A DNA stretch of 64,000 bases from Verrucomicrobiaceae bacterium (GTDB lineage: Bacteria; Verrucomicrobiota; Verrucomicrobiia; Verrucomicrobiales; Verrucomicrobiaceae), in contig JAEUHK010000112.1 in NCBI GenBank assembly GCA_016795465.1, forward strand, positions 42,980 through 106,979, written 5' to 3'. Positions 50,456-58,395 of this stretch are shown in pieces. Positions within the stretch are counted from its first letter, which is position 1. Each line of letters begins with the position of its first letter. A program made the translations under genes and the position numbers. The notes beneath the pieces were generated by a model. The model ran no database searches. It saw only the letters and a list, made by a program, of their open reading frames with translations, and was not told where the DNA came from.

Positions 50456-51625
50456 TCACTTCGTCTCCGGCGTCCAATAGTGGCCGAGGATTTCGAGCAC
50501 CTTGGCGCGGAGTTCCTCGCCGTTGATCTCGCCGTTGTGGCGGAAGACGATTTCACCGCCGGGGGCGACGAGGATGGTGTGGGGGATGGGGCCGGGCCAC
50601 TCGGGGTCGAGGGCCTTGATGAGCTCGTCGTGGCTGGCGCCTTGGAAGACGTAGGCATTGCCTTTGCGGCCCTCGGCTTTGAGGGAGGGCTTGAGGCGGT
50701 CATGCACGATGGCGTTTTTCTCTTCGAGGAAGGTCTTCACATCGGCGATGGTCTTCGGGTCGTCGATGCTGATGCTGATGAATTCAAAGTCACGCAGGCC
50801 GAACTTTCGCTGCGTGGTGACGAACTCATGAAACTCCTCGGCGCAGGGGCCGCACCAGGTGGCCCACACATTGAAGAGGCGGAGCTTCTTGGTGGTGTTC
50901 TTGCGCAGCTCGGCGATGCCGGCGGCGGTGATCGTCTCGACCTCGACGCTGCCTTTCTCCCACTTCTCATTGTCGGCGGCCACGGCTTTGCGCTTCTCGA
51001 TCCATTTGGTGGAGCAGCCGTGCGGCTTCGTTTCGGTTACCGGCACGTCTTTGCCGGCGAGGAGAGCTTCGACGGCGTTTCTGGCATCGGGCGAGGTCAC
51101 GCTGGTATCCTCGGCATAGCGTGAGTCATCGAAGCGGCCCTGGTAGCGAAGCTTCCGTTCCTTGTCGAAAAGGAAGACGTGAGGCGTGGCGAGGCAGCCG
51201 TAGGCCTTGGCGATGGCCTGGGTCTCGCCGTCAAAGAGGTAGGGAAAGGTGAACTTCTGCTCGGCGGCATGCTTTTTCATCTCCGGGAAGCTGTCGTTGT
51301 AGGCCGAGTAACCGAGTTCATCCGCACGCAGGGCACCGGGGTCGTTCGGATTGATGGCGACGACCTGCAGCTTGCCTTTGTGGTCGGCGACGAGCTTTTT
51401 GAGGCGGCTCTCGATGGCTTGCGAGGTGGGGCAGTGATTGCTGATAAACGCGATCATGAGCAGATCGGCCTTCGCATACTCGGCGAGGGTGTGTTTTTCC
51501 TCGTCGATGCCGATGAGCTCAAAGGCGGGCGCGGGATCGCCGATTTTGAGGGTCTTCAATCCGGGCACGTCTTCAGCCAGAACAGCGGTAAGCGTGCAAA
51601 GGAGGGCGAGGAGGAGTTTTTTCAT
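50456..51625 (-). CDS. Exported tandem thioredoxin-fold protein
   Basis: This 389-residue protein has a signal peptide (MKKLLLALLCTLTAVLA). Domain 1 (about 25-200) is peroxiredoxin/redoxin-like, with ISNHCPTSQAIES carrying a single Cys65 in a CxxS centre. Domain 2 (about 225-385) is TlpA/ResA-like with WATWCGPCAEEF (Cys258/Cys261). It probably mediates disulphide exchange or peroxide reduction in the periplasm. ATG 51625 fits the signal peptide. Confidence 0.87.
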   Translation of the reverse strand: MKKLLLALLCTLTAVLAEDVPGLKTLKIGDPAPAFELIGIDEEKHTLAEYAKADLLMIAFISNHCPTSQAIESRLKKLVADHKGKLQVVAINPNDPGALRADELGYSAYNDSFPEMKKHAAEQKFTFPYLFDGETQAIAKAYGCLATPHVFLFDKERKLRYQGRFDDSRYAEDTSVTSPDARNAVEALLAGKDVPVTETKPHGCSTKWIEKRKAVAADNEKWEKGSVEVETITAAGIAELRKNTTKKLRLFNVWATWCGPCAEEFHEFVTTQRKFGLRDFEFISISIDDPKTIADVKTFLEEKNAIVHDRLKPSLKAEGRKGNAYVFQGASHDELIKALDPEWPGPIPHTILVAPGGEIVFRHNGEINGEELRAKVLEILGHYWTPETK

Positions 51626-51679
51626 GCGTGGCGAAAGTCGCGGCATGAACGCCCGGCGCAAGCGCATCCTTGCCTGCGG

Positions 51680-52756
51680 TCACTTCTCGTCCTTGTCGGC
51701 CGTTTTGCGCACCTGGATGCTGTCGAAGCCGAGCTTCTCGCCGGCATGCTGGAGGCACTTCACGATGTTTTCCTCTTCAAAGACCAGTTGGTCCTCCAGG
51801 CCGCGGTTTTTCACGGACGGGAGTTTTTCAGCTTTTCGTGCCTTCACCATTGTCAACGTGCGGGCGAGCATGGAGCCGGGCTTGTCGGGGAAAGTGGCCC
51901 AGTAGTCTTCTTTGAGGCAAGGGATCAAGAGAGGCTCCCGCGTGATCATCTCAAGATGATGCTCGACCTCGGGATTGGCCTTTTCGATGAGATCGAGCAG
52001 GCGTGGCAAATCGAGAATACCCTCGCCGAGCGGCACTTCCGAAAGCAGAAAACCCTCAGCGCACTCTTGCACGGCCATGTCCTTGATGTGGGTGGTCACC
52101 ACAAACGGCGCGAGGGCCTCGACGACGGCCACGGGATGTTCGAGCAGGGCGATGGAGTTTCCGGTGTCGAGCGTGCAGCCGATGTGCGGACTGGAAAGAC
52201 GCGTGAGCATCTCCACCAGCTCCGTCGCGTGGAAGTCCTTGTGATTTTCGATGCCGATGCGCACGCGATGCCGCCGCGCCACGGGCTCCGCGAGTTGCAT
52301 GGAGCGCCACGCGGCGTCTTTGAAGGCCTTGAAGGCATCGAGCGAGGCAAAGTCCTCATACCGCCGTCCGCCGAGGGCGCTGCGAAAGATCACCGCGCCA
52401 GCTTCCTTGCCCAGGCGCAGCTCTTTTTCGAAGCGGGAGACATCCGCCTCGTTCTTCGGAAGCGTGATGCTGCCTTCGAGTTTCAGGCCGTAGGACTCGC
52501 GGGTGTCCCGCACATCGCCCGCCAGCTCGCTGCTCCAGCCTTTGACGCCGATCTGCAAGCTGCCGACACCGAGCCCGCGCACATGATCGAGCACATCGAG
52601 CGGCGTGTTGAAAGGCGGGTTCTTCAGGCTCGAGTAGCGGCCCTGCCAGCGCTTCGCATACGAATGAATCACGATGCCCATCCGCTTCCGCCGCGCCAGA
52701 GCGGCGGAGGCACCCGTCAAAGCGAGCGTGGAGGTGATGAAGGCGCGTCGGTTCAC
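51680..52756 (-). CDS. Tat-exported sugar-phosphate isomerase/epimerase-like protein
   Basis: This 358-residue TIM-barrel protein belongs to the xylose-isomerase-like/sugar-phosphate isomerase family (AP endonuclease 2 superfamily): RIGIENHKDFHATELVEML, IGCTLDTGNSIALLEHP and THIKDMAVQE supply metal-binding His/Glu/Asp. Starting at GTG 52756 gives MNRRAFITSTLALTGASAALA, a Tat-type RR-x-F signal. A longer ATG start is possible upstream but would lie inside the divergent intergenic region. It sits opposite a second Tat protein, DUF1501. Confidence 0.82.
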   Translation of the reverse strand: MNRRAFITSTLALTGASAALARRKRMGIVIHSYAKRWQGRYSSLKNPPFNTPLDVLDHVRGLGVGSLQIGVKGWSSELAGDVRDTRESYGLKLEGSITLPKNEADVSRFEKELRLGKEAGAVIFRSALGGRRYEDFASLDAFKAFKDAAWRSMQLAEPVARRHRVRIGIENHKDFHATELVEMLTRLSSPHIGCTLDTGNSIALLEHPVAVVEALAPFVVTTHIKDMAVQECAEGFLLSEVPLGEGILDLPRLLDLIEKANPEVEHHLEMITREPLLIPCLKEDYWATFPDKPGSMLARTLTMVKARKAEKLPSVKNRGLEDQLVFEEENIVKCLQHAGEKLGFDSIQVRKTADKDEK

Positions 52757-52871
52757 GAAGACGAAGAACAATGGCACACGTCTGATCTTTCGCCAGTTGC
52801 CAACTGCCCCCTTCCCTGCCCCTGGCGTGAGTAGGCCGATAAGTGGCCACTGGCTGGGACGTTCACCCGGC

Positions 52872-54275
52872 ATGCCTGATTTCCTCCATGTCTCCCGCCG
52901 CGCTTTCTTCAAGCAGAGTGCTCTCGGCAGCGCGGCGCTGGGTTCGCTGCTGGCGAAGGACCTGCCCGGTGCCTCGGCGAACCTCTCGCGGCCGCATTTT
53001 GCGCCGAAGGCGAAGCATGTGATCTACCTGCACATGATCGGGGCGCCCTCGCACCTCGATCTTTATGATCACAAGCCGCTGCTGAACAAGCTCGACGGCC
53101 AGAAGTGCCCGGACGAGCTCACGAAGGGCAAGCGCTTTGCCTTCATCGGCGGGGAGATGTCGCTCGCGGGCTCGGAGTTTCAGTTCAAACGGCACGGGCA
53201 GAGCGGCCTGGAGCTCTCCGAGCTGCTGCCGCACCTCGGCACGGTGGCGGATGAGATCTGCATGGTGCGCTCGATGCACACGAACGAGATCAATCACGCA
53301 CCGGCGCAGATGTTTCTGCACACCGGCTTCGGCCAGGGCGGGCGGCCGAGCATGGGGTCGTGGGTGACGTATGGCCTCGGCAGTGAAAACCGCGACCTGC
53401 CATCCTATGTGGTGCTGCTGTCGGGACCGCCCGGCGGCGCGGGCACCTCGCTGTGGAGCACGGGTTTCCTGCCGAGCGTTTACCAAGGCATTCAATTCCG
53501 CGGCAGCGGCGAGCCGGTGCTGTTTTTGAGCAATCCAGCAGGGCATGGCAACAGCGAGCGGCGTCGCGTGCTCGACGCGGTGAAGGTGCTGAACGAGCAG
53601 CAGCTCGCCGCGGTGCATGATCCGGAGATCGCCACGCGCATCAGCCAGTATGAAATGGCTTACCGCATGCAGGCGAGCGTGCCGGAGCTGATGGACATCA
53701 CCCGCGAGAGCAAAGCCACGCTGGAAATGTACGGCGCGGAGCCCGGCAAGGCCTCCTTTGCCAACAACTGCCTGCTCGCCCGCCGCCTCATCGAACGCGG
53801 CACACGCATCGTGCAGCTCTTTGACTCCGATTGGGACCACCACGGCGGTTTGAGCAAACGCCTGCGCGAAAAAGCAAAGGACGTCGATCAGCCGATGGCG
53901 GCGCTGATCCTCGATTTGAAGCAACGCGGCCTGCTGGATGAGACGCTGGTGATCTGGGGTGCGGAGTTTGGTCGCACGCCGCTGCGCCAAGGGATCAATG
54001 GCGATGGCACGAAGACCTCGCCCGGCCGCGATCATCACAAGGACGCCTACTCGATGTGGATGGCTGGTGGCGGCGTGAAGCCGGGCATCACCTACGGCAA
54101 GACGGACGACTATGGCTTTAACATCGCCGAGAACCCCGTCCACACGCACGACCTGAATGCCACGGTGCTCCACCTGCTCGGCCTCGACCACGAGCGGCTG
54201 ACTTTCCGCTACCAGGGCCGCGATTACCGCCTCACCGACATCCACGGCGAGCTCGTTCACGGCATCCTGGCGTGA
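52872..54275 (+). CDS. Tat-exported DUF1501 protein
   Basis: This 467-residue protein starts MPDFLHVSRRAFFKQSALGSAALG, a Tat signal. The DUF1501 core follows: FAPKAKHVIYLHMIGAPSHLDLYDHKP, HTNEINHAPAQMFLHTGF, SFANNCLLARRLIERGTRIVQLFDSDWDHH and VIWGAEFGRTP, with AlkP-like metal-site residues (DHKP, H-H-K-D). In Planctomycetes and Verrucomicrobia it normally sits beside DUF1549/DUF1553 cytochrome-like genes; none is adjacent here. It is predicted to act outside the cytoplasm, but substrate is unknown. Confidence 0.9.
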   Translation: MPDFLHVSRRAFFKQSALGSAALGSLLAKDLPGASANLSRPHFAPKAKHVIYLHMIGAPSHLDLYDHKPLLNKLDGQKCPDELTKGKRFAFIGGEMSLAGSEFQFKRHGQSGLELSELLPHLGTVADEICMVRSMHTNEINHAPAQMFLHTGFGQGGRPSMGSWVTYGLGSENRDLPSYVVLLSGPPGGAGTSLWSTGFLPSVYQGIQFRGSGEPVLFLSNPAGHGNSERRRVLDAVKVLNEQQLAAVHDPEIATRISQYEMAYRMQASVPELMDITRESKATLEMYGAEPGKASFANNCLLARRLIERGTRIVQLFDSDWDHHGGLSKRLREKAKDVDQPMAALILDLKQRGLLDETLVIWGAEFGRTPLRQGINGDGTKTSPGRDHHKDAYSMWMAGGGVKPGITYGKTDDYGFNIAENPVHTHDLNATVLHLLGLDHERLTFRYQGRDYRLTDIHGELVHGILA

Positions 54276-54305
54276 CATCGCGCTGATCACCGCTACGTTG
54301 GGACA

Positions 54306-55361
54306 ATGATCGAGATCACGAAGAAGCCCTTTGGAAAGTTGTCGGACGGCCGCGAGGCCACGCTGTATGTGCTGAAAGTGCCGCAAGGCATGAGCGTGGC
54401 CCTCACGGACTACGGCGCGGCCATCGTGCAACTGCATGTGCCGGACCGCCGCGGTGTGCTGAAGGATGTGACGCTGGGCTACGATGACGTCCGCGGCTAT
54501 GAAGAGGGTCAATCGCACTTTGGCTGCACCACCGGCCGCTTTGGCAACCGCATCCGCGATGGCCGCCTGCCCGTGGGTGACGAGGTTTATCAACTCGAAC
54601 GCAACGACGGCGGCCGTCATCACCTGCACGGTGGCGTGGTAGGCTTTGGCAAATTTCTCTGGGATGCAGAGATCATCACGGACGGCGTGCGTTTCTCCCG
54701 CTTGAGCCCGCACGGCGAGGAGGGCTATCCGGGGAATCTCACGGTGCATGTCACCTTCACGCTGAATCCGGCCAACGAGCTCTCGATCCGCTACGAGGCC
54801 GTGACGGATGCGCCCACGCATGTGAACCTCACGAATCATGCCTACTTCAACCTCGCCGGGCATGACGCGGGCACGATCCTCAAACACAAGCTCTGCCTCT
54901 CCGCCCAAGCTTTCATCCCCGTGGATGACACGCTGATCCCCACCGGCGAAATCGCGAGCGTCGAGGGCACCGCGCTCGACTTCCGGTCGCCTGAGGTCAT
55001 CGGTGCTCGCATCGACGTGGATGAGCCGCAGATGCGGCTGGGCCGTGGTTACGATCATTGTTTCGTCATCGAGGGCCGCCCCGGCGTCCTGCGGCTGGCA
55101 GGAAGCCTCGTCGATCCGGCGAGCGGCCGTTTGATGGAGGTGCTCACCACCGAGCCGGGCATGCAATTCTACACGGGCAACTTCCTCGATGGCACACAGA
55201 TCGGCAAAGGCGGCGCGAAGCATCCCTTCCGCGGCGGCTTGTGCCTCGAAACGCAGCACTTCCCGGATTCACCGAACCAGCCGGACTTTCCCAGCACGCT
55301 GCTGGAGCCCGGCGAACGCTACGAGACGGAGACGATCTACCGCTTCACGGTGGTGCCGTGA
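54306..55361 (+). CDS. galM: Aldose 1-epimerase (mutarotase)
   Basis: This 351-residue protein interconverts alpha and beta anomers of aldohexoses such as galactose. It has ALTDYGAAIVQLHVPDR, GCTTGRFGNRIRDGR, HHLHGGVVGFGKFLWD, VNLTNHAYFNLAG with the catalytic His, and CLETQHFPDSPNQPDFPS with the catalytic Glu. No signal peptide is seen. It is 30 bases after DUF1501 and ends at the palindrome at 55365-55429. Confidence 0.95.
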   Translation: MIEITKKPFGKLSDGREATLYVLKVPQGMSVALTDYGAAIVQLHVPDRRGVLKDVTLGYDDVRGYEEGQSHFGCTTGRFGNRIRDGRLPVGDEVYQLERNDGGRHHLHGGVVGFGKFLWDAEIITDGVRFSRLSPHGEEGYPGNLTVHVTFTLNPANELSIRYEAVTDAPTHVNLTNHAYFNLAGHDAGTILKHKLCLSAQAFIPVDDTLIPTGEIASVEGTALDFRSPEVIGARIDVDEPQMRLGRGYDHCFVIEGRPGVLRLAGSLVDPASGRLMEVLTTEPGMQFYTGNFLDGTQIGKGGAKHPFRGGLCLETQHFPDSPNQPDFPSTLLEPGERYETETIYRFTVVP

Positions 55362-55364
55362 GCT

Positions 55365-55429
55365 GCGTAACGGGGCCATTCCTGGCCCCTTGTCTGACGG
55401 GGCAGGAATGCCCCGGCTACCTGTTACGC
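55365..55429. repeat. Branched palindromic element between galM and GT2
   Basis: Outer arms GCGTAAC (55365-55371) and GTTACGC (55423-55429) enclose two hairpins: GGGGCCA-TTCC-TGGCCCC (55372-55389) and GGGGCA-GGAA-TGCCCC (55399-55414). The core GTCTGACGGG (55392-55401) is the reverse complement of part of the element at 3455-3519. It overlaps the GT2 stop and sits between convergent genes. Confidence 0.8.
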
Positions 55430-56125
55430 CTTCTTGATCCGATACTGCGTGCGGCGGCTGTTCAGCCAGCGGACGCCGAGCATGTCCATCGTGGCCCGCC
55501 AGGCGCGGTTGCCGAAGCCATACTTGCTCACGCCGCTGATACGCGGGCGATGGTTCACCGGCAGCTCGGTGACACGCCAGCCCATGTTGCGGATGAGCGC
55601 GGGGATGAAGCGGTGCATGCCGTTGAAGAGCAGCAGGGCCTCGCGGCAATCACGGCGCATGGCTTTGAGCGTGCAGCCGGTGTCACGCACTCCATCGCCC
55701 ACAAAGCGTGAGCGCACGGCATTGGCGATGCGGCTTTGCAGGCGCTTGAAGGCGGTGTCCTTGCGCTTCTGGCGGTAGCCGCAGACGAGGTCCCAGCCCT
55801 GATTGAGCATGGTGAGCATGGCGGGGATGTCTGCGGGGTCATTTTGCAGATCGCCATCGAGAGTCACGATGATGTCACCGCGGGCCTGGTGGATGCCGGC
55901 GTGCATCGCGGCGCTCTGGCCGCTGTTTTTCTCAAACTGGATCACCCGCACACGCTCGCCGCCGGGGATGTTTGCCAGCGTGTTGTCCGTGGAGGCATCA
56001 TCGACGAGCACGATCTCGAATTCGCGACCGGCCAGCGCGGCCTCGATCTGACGCTGCAACTCCGCGACATTGCCTTCTTCATTGTAAAGAGGGACGACGA
56101 CGGAGATGGCGGGAGTGGCAGACAT
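55424..56125 (-). CDS. Glycosyltransferase family 2 (dolichol-phosphate-mannose-synthase-like)
   Basis: This 233-residue GT-A protein starts MSATPAISVVVPLYNEEGNVAELQ and has VTLDGDLQNDPADIP with the DxD-type metal site, CGYRQKRKDTAFKRLQSR, and KYGFGNRAWRATMDML at the end. It has no clear membrane anchor. It would charge a polyprenyl phosphate with a sugar for the adjacent GT39 enzyme. Confidence 0.9.
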   Translation of the reverse strand: MSATPAISVVVPLYNEEGNVAELQRQIEAALAGREFEIVLVDDASTDNTLANIPGGERVRVIQFEKNSGQSAAMHAGIHQARGDIIVTLDGDLQNDPADIPAMLTMLNQGWDLVCGYRQKRKDTAFKRLQSRIANAVRSRFVGDGVRDTGCTLKAMRRDCREALLLFNGMHRFIPALIRNMGWRVTELPVNHRPRISGVSKYGFGNRAWRATMDMLGVRWLNSRRTQYRIKKA

Positions 56126-56132
56126 TGGACGC

Positions 56133-57560
56133 TTAGGATTCGGGCGGGTGGAAGTCGTGGCAAGAGAAGATTTTCAGCCAGCGCACTTCATTGCCCGCAT
56201 GCATCACCCGCGCCACGGAAAGCAGCTCCCACGAGGCAAAACGGGCCTGCATCTCCGGCGGTGGCTTCACGGCCGCGGGGTCGTAGGTGATGAAAAGGGC
56301 ATTCTGGCCTTTTTTGACCTCGGAAAGGCTCACGAAGCGAAAATCGCGTTGGGAGTAAAAAGCGAGTTCGGAGGCCATTTGGGCATTCGAAGCTATTGCG
56401 AGGGCTTCGGGAGCTTTTTCGAGCGCTGCATCAAAGAGGCGAGCACTCTCCCGCCAGCCTCGCATGGCTGAAGAAGGATCGGCGATGAAGAAACGGCTCC
56501 ATTCCGCCTGTGGCGGCAGCTTTCCCGAGAAGCGCCACGGCACGCCGAGCGTGCGCAGGAGGTCGCTTTGCATCAAAAACACGCTCTGCAACGCCGCGCA
56601 TACGATGGCGATGGTGCGCAGGCTGATCTTTTGCTCGCTCTGCAAGGCTCCAAACACCGCGCCCTGATGTGCCAGCACGATGGCCGCGGGCAGCAGCCAC
56701 GCCGCGCCGCCAGTGTCCGGCCAGCGATCCCACGGTCCATAAAGCAAATCGAGCGCCGCCATCGGCAGCGTGAAGCCCAGCGGCATCGCCCGCATGCCCA
56801 CAAGCGCCGCATTCGGCACGATGAGCCGCCCCACCAGCACCAGCAGCGTAATCAGCATCGGCGAGGCGAGCATGATCCAGCGGAAAAGATTCGGCGCGAG
56901 AGCCAGCGCAGGCATCTCAAACGCCCGCCAGCCTTGGTTGAGCACCATCGCGATACCCCACAACATTGCGATGACGATGAAGCCGGGTGATTGCAGATGA
57001 TGACGCAGCCGATTCGGCCACGCGAGCGCTGCGATGACACCTGCGAATAACGCCATACCCGGCGGTGCCACCATCACCGATCCCGCCACGCAGCCGCCGG
57101 TGGCAAACCACGCCCAATGCAGCGGATGCGCATGCAGCAAAGCCAAGCGCAGGCAGAGCATCGCCGCCGCCGTCAGCGCAAAAAGCGCCGTTCCCGGCGT
57201 GAGCGACACGGCGGCGAGGTTGAAAGCCGGCAGCACATTCAGCACCACCACCGCCCAGCCCGCGATCATCGGATCAAACAAGCCCCGAGTGAACCTCCAC
57301 ACCGCCAGCGAAGCCAGCAACGCCATCACTGGCGCGAAGAACCGCACGCCAAACTCGCCCGCGCCAAACATCGCGGTGCTCATTCGGATCATCGCCACGA
57401 GCAGCGGTGTCTGCGAGGAGGTGCCATCTCTTGCCGCAAGCGCCAGCGAGGCCTCGTCAGGCGAGAGTTCCAAGGTCGGCAGCAGGGCCCAGCGCCAGAG
57501 CGTGAGCAGGCCAAGGCCGATGAAGAGAAAGCGCTGGCGCCGCATGAAGGTTGCGCCCAT
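56133..57560 (-). CDS. Glycosyltransferase family 39 (ArnT-like) membrane protein
   Basis: This 475-residue protein has about 10-12 membrane spans. The first loop carries LELSPDEASLALAARDG, the acidic motif of the GT39/ArnT type that takes sugar from a lipid phosphate, and a C-terminal soluble domain follows (about 345-475). It would transfer a sugar on the periplasmic side. The GT2 gene follows with a 7-base gap. Confidence 0.87.
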   Translation of the reverse strand: MGATFMRRQRFLFIGLGLLTLWRWALLPTLELSPDEASLALAARDGTSSQTPLLVAMIRMSTAMFGAGEFGVRFFAPVMALLASLAVWRFTRGLFDPMIAGWAVVVLNVLPAFNLAAVSLTPGTALFALTAAAMLCLRLALLHAHPLHWAWFATGGCVAGSVMVAPPGMALFAGVIAALAWPNRLRHHLQSPGFIVIAMLWGIAMVLNQGWRAFEMPALALAPNLFRWIMLASPMLITLLVLVGRLIVPNAALVGMRAMPLGFTLPMAALDLLYGPWDRWPDTGGAAWLLPAAIVLAHQGAVFGALQSEQKISLRTIAIVCAALQSVFLMQSDLLRTLGVPWRFSGKLPPQAEWSRFFIADPSSAMRGWRESARLFDAALEKAPEALAIASNAQMASELAFYSQRDFRFVSLSEVKKGQNALFITYDPAAVKPPPEMQARFASWELLSVARVMHAGNEVRWLKIFSCHDFHPPES

Positions 57561-57613
57561 TGAATAGAGGACGCCGCGCTCATGTCAAAGCGTCCCTTCC
57601 CACCTTCATCCAC

Positions 57614-58315
57614 ATGAAACGCCTCACGTTCCTCTGCCTCTTCGTGCTCGCCACCAGCCTCCGTGCCGAGGATCCCCAGCCCAAGACCGCCGAGCAGATC
57701 CTGAACATCGTGCGCCTGAGCTACGCCCTGCAAAACCACAAGATGGACGGCTTGCTGCGTGACGATTCCAGCGGCCGCGTGGAGCCGATGCAGCTCAACA
57801 TGGAGAAGAAGGTGATGCGCTTCCTTTTTAAAAACCCGCCGCCGGAGATCGTCCACCTCGATCTCAACACGACCCCCGCCACACTTTACCAGGTGAAGCC
57901 CGGCGGCTCCAGCGAGGTGCCCGCCTCGCAGATGGACAACAAGGTGCGAAACATGGAGCTGAACTACCTCGACCTCTCGCTCGCCTTTCTCTACTGGCCA
58001 CGCCCGCAGCATCTCGGCGAGGAGCGTGTCACCGGCCAGAAGTGCTGGAAGGTCCGCGTCACCAATCCAAACCTCAAACGTCAAGGCCCCTACTGGACCG
58101 TCGATATCTGGGTACATCAGGGCAGCGGCGGAGCGGCGAAAATGGAGGCCTACGATTGGAACAGCAAGCTCATCAAACGCTTCCAGGTCACCAAGGTGCA
58201 GGAGGTGGACGGCGCCACGACGCTGAAAGAGATGAAGATCGAAAGCTTCAATCCCTTCGACGGAGCGCTCAAGGGCCGCACCTACATGAAGATGGACAAT
58301 CCGACGAAGAAGTGA
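57614..58315 (+). CDS. LolA/LolB-like outer-membrane lipoprotein-sorting protein
   Basis: This 233-residue protein has a signal peptide (MKRLTFLCLFVLATSLRA). The beta-rich domain contains KPGGSSEVPASQMDNKV, LDLSLAFLYWPRPQHLGEERV and CWKVRVTNPNLK...YWTVDIWVHQ, as in the outer membrane lipoprotein-sorting (LolA-like) family. It probably carries lipids or lipoproteins in the periplasm; no lipobox is present. ATG 57614 is chosen for the signal peptide. Confidence 0.83.
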   Translation: MKRLTFLCLFVLATSLRAEDPQPKTAEQILNIVRLSYALQNHKMDGLLRDDSSGRVEPMQLNMEKKVMRFLFKNPPPEIVHLDLNTTPATLYQVKPGGSSEVPASQMDNKVRNMELNYLDLSLAFLYWPRPQHLGEERVTGQKCWKVRVTNPNLKRQGPYWTVDIWVHQGSGGAAKMEAYDWNSKLIKRFQVTKVQEVDGATTLKEMKIESFNPFDGALKGRTYMKMDNPTKK

Positions 58316-58395
58316 GCCAGCATTGCTTCTGTCAATGATCTGGGGCGGATTATCAATTTACCGCCGTCGCGTTTCCCGGCAGAGTGCGCGGCGTC

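Noticed and set aside
52863..55259. A 798-codon minus-strand open frame opposite DUF1501 and galM
   Set aside because: Spans two well-supported genes on the opposite strand and has no recognisable family; composition artefact.
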